This document shows, piece by piece, positions 17,031 through 25,495 of a DNA stretch of 64,000 bases (positions are counted from its first letter, which is position 1; every line of letters begins with the position of its first letter). The position numbers were made by a program, and so were the translations under genes. This DNA comes from Brachyspira alvinipulli ATCC 51933 (lineage in GTDB: Bacteria > Spirochaetota > Brachyspiria > Brachyspirales > Brachyspiraceae). A model generated the notes under the pieces. That model had not been told where the DNA came from, did not search any database, and saw only the letters and a program-made list of their open reading frames with translations. Where the stretch lies: positions 1-64,000 of the forward strand of contig NZ_JADF01000018.1 of NCBI RefSeq assembly GCF_000518245.1, read 5' to 3'.

Positions 17031-18227
17031 TTGGAAAATAATATACGTAGGATTTTATATTCATTGGATGATAGGAATGTAAATATAGGAGATATCATAG
17101 AGCTGATACTTTCATATCCTAAAAAAAGCAGAATATCAGTAAATGAAGATAAAACTTTTTATTATTTGATTTTTAAAATTAAGTATTTATTTTTTGAAGA
17201 TAGAGATACTTTTTTTAGTAAAATAACTTCTCCTTTTGCAGGCGATAAGAGCGAGGATTATGAAATTATATTAAGGCTTTATTTAGATAAATATAAAGAG
17301 ATGAAAGATAGAAATAAAGAATCATTGGATAAAGAATATAATGATGAACATTGTCAAATATACGGATATGATAATTTAAATCATGATGATTATTTAATAA
17401 ATGAAGAGAAGCTAAGTGAAATAAATATATTGAACAGAGGATATTGCTTTAATAAATTATTTTTAAGTTTAGATTTTTATGAAACAAGAAGCTATAGAGT
17501 GGATTTTTCAAATATTTATAAGCTTAGAAATAAATATTATGAATATATGGATTTGCTTTTTTATTTACTAGATTTAAGAATAGATCATAATATAAAAATT
17601 GTTTATGGTAATGAAGAAGTTATTAATGATATAATTTCTTCTTTAGAAGATATTAATGCTGTTCAGAAAATAGCTGAGAGATTTCATTTTTTAGATTATT
17701 TTAATACAGATAAATATCATAATTATAGTAAGACAATAATGAATAGAATAAACAGAATAAAAATAAACTTTGCTTTTAAATATATAGAAGAGATAAAAGA
17801 ACATATTAATAATGAAAATAGAAAGTATAGAGAATATGATGAAGCATTTAATTATATAATAGATTTTATAGAGTTTACTAAAGATATTCAGGCGAAAAAA
17901 AAGTATATTAAAGAAGGCGAATATACAGAAGAAGAATATTACAGGTATTATAATGATGAGTATAAAAACTATAATAGAAACGAAGCAGAAATTTTTGAAG
18001 CTGATGATAATGATTTGAAGATTATAGAAAATGTTAAAAAAGATTTTTTAAAAGAAGGCATATATTTTGGAGATTATTTTTCTGGATATTTTGATGAAAT
18101 AGGATATGAGGAGAGAAAAAAAATAGAAGAAGATTATAAAAAATATAGAGCAATATTTTTTGAGAACAATTATAAAATAATATACAAAAAGCTAAAGCAG
18201 ATGGAATTGGGAGAAAAAATTATATAA
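17031..18227 (+). CDS. Unknown helical protein, probably the middle part of a split gene
   Basis: A 398-residue stretch rich in Tyr, Lys, Glu and Asn, predicted all-helical, with no domain I recognise. The only possible start is TTG 17031, with no Shine-Dalgarno before it. The same frame is open back to 16959, overlapping the end of the preceding gene. This suggests that it was once continuous with it and separated by a one-base shift in the A-rich run near 16956-16976. Segments such as KKYIKEGEYTEEEYYRYYND are low-complexity. Confidence 0.4.
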   Translation: MENNIRRILYSLDDRNVNIGDIIELILSYPKKSRISVNEDKTFYYLIFKIKYLFFEDRDTFFSKITSPFAGDKSEDYEIILRLYLDKYKEMKDRNKESLDKEYNDEHCQIYGYDNLNHDDYLINEEKLSEINILNRGYCFNKLFLSLDFYETRSYRVDFSNIYKLRNKYYEYMDLLFYLLDLRIDHNIKIVYGNEEVINDIISSLEDINAVQKIAERFHFLDYFNTDKYHNYSKTIMNRINRIKINFAFKYIEEIKEHINNENRKYREYDEAFNYIIDFIEFTKDIQAKKKYIKEGEYTEEEYYRYYNDEYKNYNRNEAEIFEADDNDLKIIENVKKDFLKEGIYFGDYFSGYFDEIGYEERKKIEEDYKKYRAIFFENNYKIIYKKLKQMELGEKII

Positions 18228-18229
18228 AC

Positions 18230-18454
18230 TTGACAGCATATAAGAACAGAAATGATATAATAAATGAAAAAGAGGATTATTTTATTTATCGATATTTTTT
18301 AAATTATATGAATTATATATATCAGAAGAAATATTATATTGATTTTTTTAAGGTGAACAAAATAGATTTGAAGAAAATATATATAGAGAAAACAAATATT
18401 TTTGAAGAGTATGATGATGATTATGAATCTGTTCCTTTTTGGTTGGATAATTAA
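18230..18454 (+). CDS. Unknown, probably the C-terminal part of a split gene
   Basis: A 74-residue stretch in a third frame (MTAYKNRNDIINEKEDYFIY, ending FEEYDDDYESVPFWLDN). The only start is TTG at 18230, three bases after the previous stop, with no ribosome site. Composition (Tyr, Asp, Lys) matches the preceding ORF, so it looks like its displaced C-terminus. If both shifts were repaired the protein would have roughly 710 residues. Confidence 0.35.
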   Translation: MTAYKNRNDIINEKEDYFIYRYFLNYMNYIYQKKYYIDFFKVNKIDLKKIYIEKTNIFEEYDDDYESVPFWLDN

Positions 18455-18907
18455 ATAATATACTAAAATTTAATTTTTATTTCATGCCATAAAAATTCTA
18501 AGTTCAAATTTTCAGTAATATATTAGTCTAATCCTATAAGTTTTATTGTATATTCGGCATTATATATATAAATATAACATAAGGTATATATGAGGGTATT
18601 TATAAAAAATAAAAAATACATAAATTAATTTTTTTCTATGTTTGTTAGAATATCTTAATTGACTTTAAGAATTATAAAATTTTTTATGATATCCTACAAA
18701 GGTTATCAAGTGTATTTTTATGTATATTTGCTATCATATATATAAAGGGCTTACTGGAGGGATATATGAGTTATAATATATGGTTCATTATAATAAAAGA
18801 AAGGCTTATTCCAATATAGATTAATATCAGTATTTTATAACCTATTATAAAGATTAAAGTCAAATTAATATATTAATATACAGTGAAATTTTTGCTGGAG
18901 GAATATT
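18455..18907. other. AT-rich spacer without a convincing gene
   Basis: About 450 bases upstream of the Smr gene. A TTGACT at 18659-18664 with TATGAT about 20 bases on is a weak promoter candidate. A 17-codon ORF at 18767 (MSYNIWFIIIKERLIPI) follows a strong GGAGGG but is too short to support. No RNA gene is recognised. Confidence 0.35.
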
Positions 18908-19267
18908 ATGCCTAAAATAAAATTAGATTACTTGAATTTAGGAGGTATTATGAAAAAAGATAGAATGATTAAGCGTAAAATATACCGTGATAACGGAAAT
19001 TATGTTATAGATTTGCATAACTTTACAGTAAGTGAAGCAATAGATTTTATTGATCATACAATACTTCATTATTACTATATAAATAATATTAACTCTCCGT
19101 TAGAAATAATATATGGAAGAGGACTTCATAATGGAATAGGTCATTCAGTATTAAGGGATCATGTTATAAATAGAATTTATGAATTGAAAAAGAAAGGTCA
19201 TGTTCTTAAATGGAAGCAGAATAAATGCAAAAAAGGCGGAGCTATAATTGTATATGTGAATGTATGA
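18908..19267 (+). CDS. Smr-domain protein
   Basis: A 119-residue stand-alone Smr domain, the fold found at the C-terminus of MutS2. It shows the family motifs VIDLHNFTVSEAIDFI (DLH near residue 37), LEIIYGRGLHNGIGHSVL (GxGxH-type loop) and GGAIIVYV at the end. Smr proteins nick DNA or cleave RNA, including on stalled ribosomes; the target here is unknown. Two starts are plausible: ATG 18908 after GGAGG with six-base spacing (chosen) and ATG 18950 after AGGAGG with four-base spacing. Confidence 0.75.
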   Translation: MPKIKLDYLNLGGIMKKDRMIKRKIYRDNGNYVIDLHNFTVSEAIDFIDHTILHYYYINNINSPLEIIYGRGLHNGIGHSVLRDHVINRIYELKKKGHVLKWKQNKCKKGGAIIVYVNV

Positions 19268-19304
19268 TTAGATGGATTATATAAATATTTTTAAGGAGAA
19301 AAAA

Positions 19305-20012
19305 ATGGCTAGAAGAAATAAAGATAATGAAGTATATGACAACAGCAAAAGAGATGTTAATGAAAAAGACATTATTTATTATATAGCAGGAAAAGAATAT
19401 ATACTTCCAAGCAAGTCAAAAGCTGATAAAAATTCATTTTTGCAAATAGGAGATTTCTTTAATGAATTGATAAGGGATAAAATAATAAATGATGGAGATA
19501 TAGATTTAAAAATTTTGAGAAAATGGGATGAGAAGGAGATACTTCCAGCATACAGAAAGGCTAAGGGTGCTATTAGAACAGAAACAAGATTTTACAGCAG
19601 AGATCATATACAGATGATTAAAGAAATACTAAGACTTAAAAAGATAGGCTTTGATATATCGGATATAGAGAGAGTTCTATTTTTTAATGAAAGAGAAGAT
19701 GTTGTTCTTTTGGAGAAATCTATAAAAAATAAAGAAGATTTTTCCAAAATGAAAAAGACTATAAATAACATGGAGGATATGGAAACTAAATTAATAACCC
19801 CTTCAATAGAAACAGTAATGCATATTATTAATTTGGATAAATACAAAACAAATGGTAAATGCGGTAAATTAAAAAAAGAACATGCTTTTGTTATTGCTTT
19901 TGTAGATATAGTTAAAAAGGCTTGTTCTTCTTATGACGGATGTTCTTTTAATAAATCTTACTTTAAGGAGGAGATGATTAATATAATAGATAAGTATAAG
20001 AAATTGCTTTAA
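19305..20012 (+). CDS. MerR-like transcriptional regulator
   Basis: A protein of about 235 residues. I choose ATG 19305 (MARRNKDNEV), which follows AAGGAG; ATG 19272 lacks such a site. A MerR-type winged helix-turn-helix lies at about residues 50-120: LQIGDFFNELIRD, LRKWDEKEILPAYRKAKGAI, RFYSRDHIQMIKEILRLKKI, GFDISDIERVLFF. The C-terminal 100 residues are helical and contain a Cys/Tyr stretch (KKACSSYDGCSFN). It is a paralogue of the gene at 20131. The ligand is unknown. Two cysteines could sense thiols or metal, but this is speculation. Confidence 0.6.
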   Translation: MARRNKDNEVYDNSKRDVNEKDIIYYIAGKEYILPSKSKADKNSFLQIGDFFNELIRDKIINDGDIDLKILRKWDEKEILPAYRKAKGAIRTETRFYSRDHIQMIKEILRLKKIGFDISDIERVLFFNEREDVVLLEKSIKNKEDFSKMKKTINNMEDMETKLITPSIETVMHIINLDKYKTNGKCGKLKKEHAFVIAFVDIVKKACSSYDGCSFNKSYFKEEMINIIDKYKKLL

Positions 20013-20079
20013 TACTATTATACATGTATTAGGGGATATATATATATATAAATGTCTATGATTTTTATTTTTATACTAT

Positions 20080-20126
20080 GTACAAAAAACTTAATATTAT
20101 TTATATATAATATATGTTTTTTGTAC
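20080..20126. promoter_or_regulatory. Inverted repeat before MerR-like gene, candidate operator
   Basis: GTACAAAAAAC (20080-20090) and GTTTTTTGTAC (20116-20126) form a perfect 11-base inverted repeat around a nearly palindromic 25-base AT core. It ends four bases before ATG 20131. MerR-type regulators often bind such dyads in their own promoters, so autoregulation is plausible. As RNA it would form a long hairpin close to the start codon. Confidence 0.5.
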
Positions 20127-20130
20127 GGGT

Positions 20131-20832
20131 ATGAAAATGAAAAATGATAATAAAATAAATATTAATAATAATAATGCTGAATATTTTATAAATAAAGTAA
20201 GGCATACATTAACTTCAAGAGATGATATTAATAAAAATGATTTAATGTCTATAGGTGAGTTTATAGATTTTCTTAAATGCGAAGGTATAGAAGATGTTAC
20301 ATTAAAGAATATGAGGGACTGGGATAATAAGGGTATACTTCCTGCATATAGAGTTCCTCAGGGAAAATCAAGGGAGGATGTTAGATATTATACTAATGAG
20401 CATTTAAATATAGTGAAGGAGATATTGTATTTAAAGTCAATAGGTTTGGAAGTGCCAGATATTTATAAAATAATATTTGAAAATGAAGATATTGATATTA
20501 TATTTTTGTATAAATCTGTAAAAAATTTGGAGGATTTTAAAAAAATGAAAGATATTATAAAAAATATTGATGAGATGGAAAAGGAATTAATAGTACCTAT
20601 AATAAAAAATATAAAAAATGAGTTTATAAAAAATAATGATAAAATTGATGAAAGCTATATAAAGAAACTCATATTCAATTATAAAAATGCAGATTTAGAC
20701 AAAGAAGATATTACTATGCTTTCTTTTATACTAATGCTTTTAAGTGCTTTTTCATCATACAATGAAGAAGATAATTCTTTTGATAAAGCAAAATTTTCTG
20801 ATTTTATGCTTGATATATTAAGCAAATATTAA
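20131..20832 (+). CDS. MerR-like transcriptional regulator, paralogue
   Basis: A 233-residue paralogue of the preceding regulator. The helix-turn-helix region reads LMSIGEFIDFLKCEGIED, MRDWDNKGILPAYRVPQGKS, VRYYTNEHLNIVKEILYLKS, GLEVPDIYKIIFENEDID. The long helical C-terminus (ILMLLSAFSSYNEEDNSFDK) parallels the AFVDIVKKACSSYDGCSFNK of its neighbour but lacks the cysteines. ATG 20131 or 20137 could be the start; neither has a clear ribosome site. It is preceded by a striking inverted repeat at 20080-20126. Confidence 0.6.
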   Translation: MKMKNDNKININNNNAEYFINKVRHTLTSRDDINKNDLMSIGEFIDFLKCEGIEDVTLKNMRDWDNKGILPAYRVPQGKSREDVRYYTNEHLNIVKEILYLKSIGLEVPDIYKIIFENEDIDIIFLYKSVKNLEDFKKMKDIIKNIDEMEKELIVPIIKNIKNEFIKNNDKIDESYIKKLIFNYKNADLDKEDITMLSFILMLLSAFSSYNEEDNSFDKAKFSDFMLDILSKY

Positions 20833-20846
20833 TTAAGGAGTAAAGT

Positions 20847-20975
20847 ATGAGTAAAAAACCTAATCATGAAGCAGATATTTCAAATGCTAATAAAGGCACA
20901 TCTGGAACGAATAAAACATACGATAAGAATCAAGGCAATAGAGGAAAACAATTAAACCCTAACCAAAAAAAATAA
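20847..20975 (+). CDS. Small hydrophilic protein, 42 residues
   Basis: ATG 20847 to TAA 20973, eight bases after AAGGAG and 14 bases after the MerR-like gene, so probably in the same operon. The product (MSKKPNHEADISNANKGTSG, then TNKTYDKNQGNRGKQLNPN plus QKK) is highly hydrophilic, without cysteines or hydrophobic core, so probably disordered. The TSGTNKTYDKNQGNRGKQLN stretch looks like a conserved small-protein family that I have the impression of seeing in unrelated bacteria, but I cannot name a function. A terminator follows. Confidence 0.6.
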   Translation: MSKKPNHEADISNANKGTSGTNKTYDKNQGNRGKQLNPNQKK

Positions 20976-20994
20976 CCTAATACCTAATTTTTTT

Positions 20995-21029
20995 CTCCTA
21001 GTGGATTTATATATTCATTAGGAGTTTTT
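20995..21029 (+). terminator. Terminator after the MerR-like operon
   Basis: Stem CTCCTA (20995-21000) / TAGGAG (21019-21024) with extra pairs inside the loop, then TTTTTA. Confidence 0.6.
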
Positions 21030-21126
21030 ATTGTATACACTTTTATTTTTCATTAAAAACAGATTAGATAGGTATTAATAATTTTTTATGATAATTAATT
21101 AGAAATAATATAAACAGCAAAACTTT

Positions 21127-21163
21127 AAATTATACTCTTAAACTTTATTTAAGAGCATAATTT
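21127..21163 (-). terminator. Terminator-like hairpin after the PfpI gene
   Basis: AAATTATACTCTTAAA pairs with TTTAAGAGCATAATTT (one mismatch) around a short loop, 20 to 57 bases past the PfpI stop. On the minus strand it is followed by a modest T-rich stretch. Confidence 0.45.
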
Positions 21164-21182
21164 ATTCACATTATAAAATATT

Positions 21183-21683
21183 TTATTTTAATTTTTTTAT
21201 TAATTCTTTAGCAAAATAAGGCAAATCATTAGGACATCTTGAAGTAATAATATTTCCGCATACTACTACAGGTTCATTTTTATAATTTGCTTTGGCATTG
21301 ATTAAATCATCTTTTATAGATATATAGCATGTAGCCTCTTTTCCTTCTAATACATTTGCAGATATTAAAGTTTGCTGTCCATGACATATTGCAGCTATAG
21401 GAAGATTATTATCAACAAAATATTTTATGATTTTTTTTACATCTTCATTTCCTCTTATAGCCTCAGGTGCTCTTCCTCCTGGTATTATAAGAGCTTTATA
21501 ATTTTCAGGATTAACCTCTGAAAAATCTAATTTAGCCTCAACTTCAAAAAAATATTCCCCAGATATAGTTCCTTTTTTTAAAGCAGCAATATCAACTTCT
21601 ATACCTTCTTCTATAAGTCTGAAATAAGGGTAAAATAATTCTGAATCTTCAAAGAAATTATCGCTAAGTATTAATGCTTTCAT
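21183..21683 (-). CDS. DJ-1/PfpI family protein
   Basis: A 166-residue class I glutamine-amidotransferase-like protein of the PfpI/YhbO type. The nucleophile elbow AAICHGQQTL (Cys about residue 100 followed by His) and the LIIPGGRAPEAIRGNEDV loop are clear. Members act as deglycases, chaperones or stress proteins; a protease role is less supported. The start ATG 21683 follows AAGGAG. Monocistronic, with a hairpin after it. Confidence 0.85.
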   Translation of the reverse strand: MKALILSDNFFEDSELFYPYFRLIEEGIEVDIAALKKGTISGEYFFEVEAKLDFSEVNPENYKALIIPGGRAPEAIRGNEDVKKIIKYFVDNNLPIAAICHGQQTLISANVLEGKEATCYISIKDDLINAKANYKNEPVVVCGNIITSRCPNDLPYFAKELIKKLK

Positions 21684-21824
21684 TTTTTATACTCCTTAAA
21701 ATTTTATGTGCAAATATAATATTATATTATAATAATTTTTCAATTATAAATTTATCAACATACTTGTTATAAATAATAATTACTATATAATAAAAGTTAT
21801 AATTATATAAGAGGTTAAAGTATT

Positions 21825-22202
21825 ATGAGTAAAAAAATAACAATAATTCTATCAATTTTATTTTCTTTTTTTGTATTAAGCTGCGGCAATTCCAGCGATG
21901 CTTATACATCTGCAAGCCAAAAAACTAAGGAGGTAAATCCAAGCAAAGGAATTACTAATTATATAGGGGATTGGAATGCTTCATTTGCTAATAATAACAG
22001 TTTTGATATTAATATAAAATCAGAATCCGATATGATGTATAATAATTTAAAAGTTTCATCTGTAGAAGATTTAGGAAATGACAAATATAAAATGAATATA
22101 GAATCTGATAAGCCTTTTTCCGTTTCTATAAAATTTCAATCCGATACAGAAGGAACTATTGAAGATGATTCTCATGGTATAGGAACCATATTAAAAAAAT
22201 AA
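21825..22202 (+). CDS. Small lipoprotein
   Basis: A 125-residue protein with a signal peptide and lipobox (ILFSFFVLSCGNSS, Cys about residue 20). The mature part (YIGDWNASFANNNSFDINIK, later DKPFSVSIKFQSDTEGTIED) looks like a small beta-barrel or lipocalin-like fold, similar in layout to the lipoprotein at 26372. No specific family is recognised. Ribosome site GAGG lies upstream. Probably on the outer membrane or periplasmic face. Confidence 0.6.
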   Translation: MSKKITIILSILFSFFVLSCGNSSDAYTSASQKTKEVNPSKGITNYIGDWNASFANNNSFDINIKSESDMMYNNLKVSSVEDLGNDKYKMNIESDKPFSVSIKFQSDTEGTIEDDSHGIGTILKK

Positions 22203-22225
22203 TATATTAATAATTAGAGATTTTT

Positions 22226-23026
22226 TTAATTGTTCTCTTCTTCATTATTATCTTCTTCTTCATCTTCTTCAAGCTGGGCACTATTAACAAAATCTCTATT
22301 TAAAAAGAATAAAGCTATTATTATTTTGAAATAAGTGTCAAATATATATAAAGATATTGAAGAGATAAAATAGTATAACAAACCTTCTTTTGTGTCTATA
22401 GGAGCAGAAGGGAAAGTTATTAAGAAAACTGTTTTGAATATGAATATAAAAGATATTATAAAGAAAGCTTTGAAGAAATTAGATTTGATTAATTTATAAG
22501 AATATTTTAAAGCATCTATTCCCCAAGTATGCCTAAGAGCACAAATATTTTGAACGAACATAAATAATACTATTAATATTATTCCAGGTATTATAAAGAA
22601 TGTTAATCCCATAAATACTATAATGGCAAATATAAATAAAGTAACTAATGTAGGAATGAGAAGTGTAAAACTTTTTAAAATAGCCCAAGAAGCTGTTTTT
22701 CTTTTTCTATAAATTAATCCTTCTACAAGAAGCGATATGGCTATAATAGATATAGTATCTAAAATAAGAGATAAAATAGTATTTATATAAAAACCTATAT
22801 TAACTTCATTTTTAAACCAATTTATTAATTGTGCTAAAGTGGATATTTTTTCCGGGTCAAATATAGTAGGAGGAAAATATACCGTAGTTAATATTAAAGG
22901 CATACCGCATATAAATCCTACTATAATAAAGTTAATAAAATTTACTCTGAACATAGAAAAAGAAATCGTAAATAAATCTAATGTTTCTAAATCATTCTTT
23001 TCAAGCTTCCTTCTTAATGAAAACAT
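22226..23026 (-). CDS. Polytopic membrane protein
   Basis: A 266-residue protein with about six membrane segments, at roughly residues 30-52, 77-105, 112-128, 130-158, 188-210 and 220-245. The proline-glycine-rich FFIIPGIILIVLFMFVQNI and the following RHTWGIDALKYSYKLIKSNF are reminiscent of the YciC/DUF975-type glycerophosphoryl-transferase membrane domain. The C-terminus is very acidic (LEEDEEEDNNEEENN). The function is unknown. It converges on the lipoprotein gene with a 23-base gap. Confidence 0.55.
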   Translation of the reverse strand: MFSLRRKLEKNDLETLDLFTISFSMFRVNFINFIIVGFICGMPLILTTVYFPPTIFDPEKISTLAQLINWFKNEVNIGFYINTILSLILDTISIIAISLLVEGLIYRKRKTASWAILKSFTLLIPTLVTLFIFAIIVFMGLTFFIIPGIILIVLFMFVQNICALRHTWGIDALKYSYKLIKSNFFKAFFIISFIFIFKTVFLITFPSAPIDTKEGLLYYFISSISLYIFDTYFKIIIALFFLNRDFVNSAQLEEDEEEDNNEEENN

Positions 23027-23101
23027 AAAATTCCTTTGAATATAGTCGATTTTTATTTTAACCTATAGCAGTTAAAATTACAAATTAAAATTTTAAGCAA
23101 A

Positions 23102-23140
23102 AAAGCTGAACTTTTTAAATAAAGTTCAGCTTTATTTATT
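23102..23140 (-). terminator. Terminator after the epimerase gene
   Basis: A 13-base perfect stem AAAGCTGAACTTT (23102-23114) / AAAGTTCAGCTTT (23121-23133). It lies 20 bases past the stop of the minus-strand epimerase and could work in both directions. Confidence 0.8.
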
Positions 23141-23153
23141 ATATTTTTATTTT

Positions 23154-24335
23154 TTATTTTGCATTAATAGCGTCAATTATTTCTACACATTTCATATACA
23201 TTCTAGGAATATGGAAAGGTCCTTTATACATATTTCCTTTTAAGTCAGTTGATATTGTTCCATCTCTGTGAAGATATCCGAACCATTCACCGTATTCTGT
23301 ATCAATGAATTTTTTAGTATACTCTTTAACCATATCATGCTTTTCTAAATATTTATCATCTTTAGTGAAATAGTAGCAGTATAAAGCAGCAATAGCAGCT
23401 TCAGTTTGAGGCCACCAGAATTTCATGTCATGGTGATATTCGCTTTTAGCTTTTCCAAGTACATCCATATATTGAATAATACCGCCGTACTCTTTATCCC
23501 AACCCCATTCCCACATCCAGTCAAATATTTTAATACCTAGGGCTTTTAATTTTTCATCATGATTTCTTTCTATAGCTTCTCTTAATATGAACCAAGAAGA
23601 TTCTATAGCATGACCAGGATTTAATAATCTTCCTTCAAAGTGATCTTGCAAAGTACCGTCAGGATTGCATTGTTCAAGTACTGCTTTTTTCTCTTCATAT
23701 AAAAATAACTGTATATTAGAAAGAAGATTATCAATGTATTTATTATAATAATCTTTATTTTCCGGATCAGCTTTTCTTAATTCCTGAACAGTTGCAAGCA
23801 TTATCATAGGAGGGCCGAAAGCTATAGTAGGTCTGTTTACTGCATCAAATTTTGGTACTAAAAGTCCTTCTTTTTGATAGCGGTCTATATTATCAAGTAT
23901 TTCTCTAGCCTTTTTAACATAGCTTTTATCTCCGCTAGCTCTTGAGTATGCAGCCATAGCAACTAAACAAAATGTTTCTGAAAAGTAATATCTTAATCTT
24001 TTTATTATAGGCTTTCCGTCTTCTGTAACTCTGAAATACATTCTTCCGTCACCTGCTTTATCAAAACAATATTTTTCTAAAAAGTCTATTCCTAATTTAG
24101 CAGCTTCTAAATACTCTGGTTTTTTCTCAAAATCAGCATAAAGAGTAGACAATACCCAAGCAAATCTTCCTTGAAACCATACGGATTTATCTGTTTCTAT
24201 AAGCGTGCCTTTTCTATCTAATGCAGTGTAATATCCGCCATGTTTTTTATCAAGTCCGTTTTTAAGCCAAAATGGTATAATATTTTCTTTTAACATCTGA
24301 AGATATTCATTTTTTACTTCATTTAAATTACTCAT
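23154..24335 (-). CDS. AGE-family N-acylglucosamine 2-epimerase
   Basis: A 393-residue (alpha/alpha)6-barrel sugar epimerase, full length for the family. The catalytic histidines are in LLNPGHAIESSWFI and GPFHIPRMYMKCVE; other family motifs are GGYYTALDRKG, KSVWFQGRFAWVLSTLY and MKFWWPQTEAAIAALY. It most likely interconverts N-acetylglucosamine and N-acetylmannosamine (sialic acid use, sensible for a gut mucus dweller). Cellobiose or mannose 2-epimerase activity cannot be excluded. Monocistronic with its own terminator. Confidence 0.8.
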   Translation of the reverse strand: MSNLNEVKNEYLQMLKENIIPFWLKNGLDKKHGGYYTALDRKGTLIETDKSVWFQGRFAWVLSTLYADFEKKPEYLEAAKLGIDFLEKYCFDKAGDGRMYFRVTEDGKPIIKRLRYYFSETFCLVAMAAYSRASGDKSYVKKAREILDNIDRYQKEGLLVPKFDAVNRPTIAFGPPMIMLATVQELRKADPENKDYYNKYIDNLLSNIQLFLYEEKKAVLEQCNPDGTLQDHFEGRLLNPGHAIESSWFILREAIERNHDEKLKALGIKIFDWMWEWGWDKEYGGIIQYMDVLGKAKSEYHHDMKFWWPQTEAAIAALYCYYFTKDDKYLEKHDMVKEYTKKFIDTEYGEWFGYLHRDGTISTDLKGNMYKGPFHIPRMYMKCVEIIDAINAK

Positions 24336-24493
24336 ATTAAAATTCCTTAATATTTTATTAATATACTATCTTCATATTAACAGATTGATATTATAAAAGC
24401 AATAATAAAAAAAAATTTATGTTGTTTTATTTGACTATTTTTTAGAAAGCATATAAAATATGTTAGAATAATCAAACAAATAAAGGAAGTTAT

Positions 24494-25351
24494 ATGATAT
24501 CTTTTGAATTAATTGATATAAATGATACAGTATACAATATATGCAGCAGATACCCAAAACTTAAAGAAGCTTTATATGAATTAGGTTTTAATAATATAAA
24601 AAATCCAATAATGTTTAATACAGCAGCAAAGGTAATCACTTTAAAAGGAGCTCTTAAATTTAAGAAAATTAATTTTAATAAATTAAAACATAAATTTAAT
24701 GAGTATGGTTTTGATTTAAAAAAATATAGCATTTCAAATTCAGATGAAAGAAATGATATATTAAAATCTCTTATAGTAAAGCTGCATAATGGAGGGGATA
24801 TTGATTTAATAAAAAGAGAGTTTGAAGGTAAATTGATTAAGGTATCAGCTGAAGAAGTTCATAATGCCATGCATGAATTGGTTAATGATGGTATGAGTAT
24901 TGATGAGGCTAAGCATTTTTTCTATATTAGAACATTGATTTTAAAAGATGCTATGGATAATTCTAATATTGAATATGATTATGAAGCTGTAGTATTATTT
25001 AAAAATGAAAACAGATATATAGAAGATTTATTGAATAATAAAATTTTATCTTCTGAACTTTATGATAAACTTCATGAACATTATTCTAAGAAAGAGAGCC
25101 TATTTTTTACAGCTTTAAAAAAATATGGAAATGATGAGCCTTCAAAAGTTATGTCCAAAGTAGATAGAGATATTTTAAATGAATTAAATTTAATAATCAA
25201 AAACAATGATTTTGAAGGTATGAAAGATTTCAAAAATAATATTTATGATATGATATTTAAAGAAGAAAATATTTTGCTTCCTCTTTGTGCTTCTGTGTTT
25301 TCAAAAGAAGATTTTGATAATATAGCTGAATATTATAAAGCAAATAATTAA
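24494..25351 (+). CDS. DUF1858/DUF438/hemerythrin-like protein
   Basis: A 285-residue protein. Residues 1-75 resemble the DUF1858/ScdA-N domain (VYNICSRYPKLKEALYELGF). Residues 85-160 are DUF438 (ILKSLIVKLHNGGDIDLIKR, VSAEEVHNAMHELVNDGMSI). The rest resembles a hemerythrin-like four-helix bundle (LHEHYSKKESLFFTALKKYG). Such proteins are linked to nitric oxide or redox stress and iron-sulfur repair. Several of the usual iron-binding His/Glu pairs are not obvious, so metal binding is uncertain. An ATG at 24494 follows AAGGAAG. Confidence 0.7.
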   Translation: MISFELIDINDTVYNICSRYPKLKEALYELGFNNIKNPIMFNTAAKVITLKGALKFKKINFNKLKHKFNEYGFDLKKYSISNSDERNDILKSLIVKLHNGGDIDLIKREFEGKLIKVSAEEVHNAMHELVNDGMSIDEAKHFFYIRTLILKDAMDNSNIEYDYEAVVLFKNENRYIEDLLNNKILSSELYDKLHEHYSKKESLFFTALKKYGNDEPSKVMSKVDRDILNELNLIIKNNDFEGMKDFKNNIYDMIFKEENILLPLCASVFSKEDFDNIAEYYKANN

Positions 25352-25373
25352 TTACCCTAAAATATAATTTTTT

Positions 25374-25417
25374 AGAATAGTTAGTATTTATAATAATATT
25401 AACTATTCTTTTTTTAT
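25374..25417 (+). terminator. Terminator
   Basis: AGAATAGTTA (25374-25383) / TAACTATTCT (25400-25409) perfect 10-base stem followed by seven T, downstream of the DUF438 gene. Confidence 0.85.
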
Positions 25418-25495
25418 GAATAATGTCTTTAATTAATTAATTGACTAAAAAGATATATGCTATATAATTTGCTTATAATAAACAGAGATTAATTT

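Noticed and set aside
18767-18820. 17-codon ORF with a good ribosome site
   Set aside because: Too short and without any recognisable feature; left as a note in the spacer entry.
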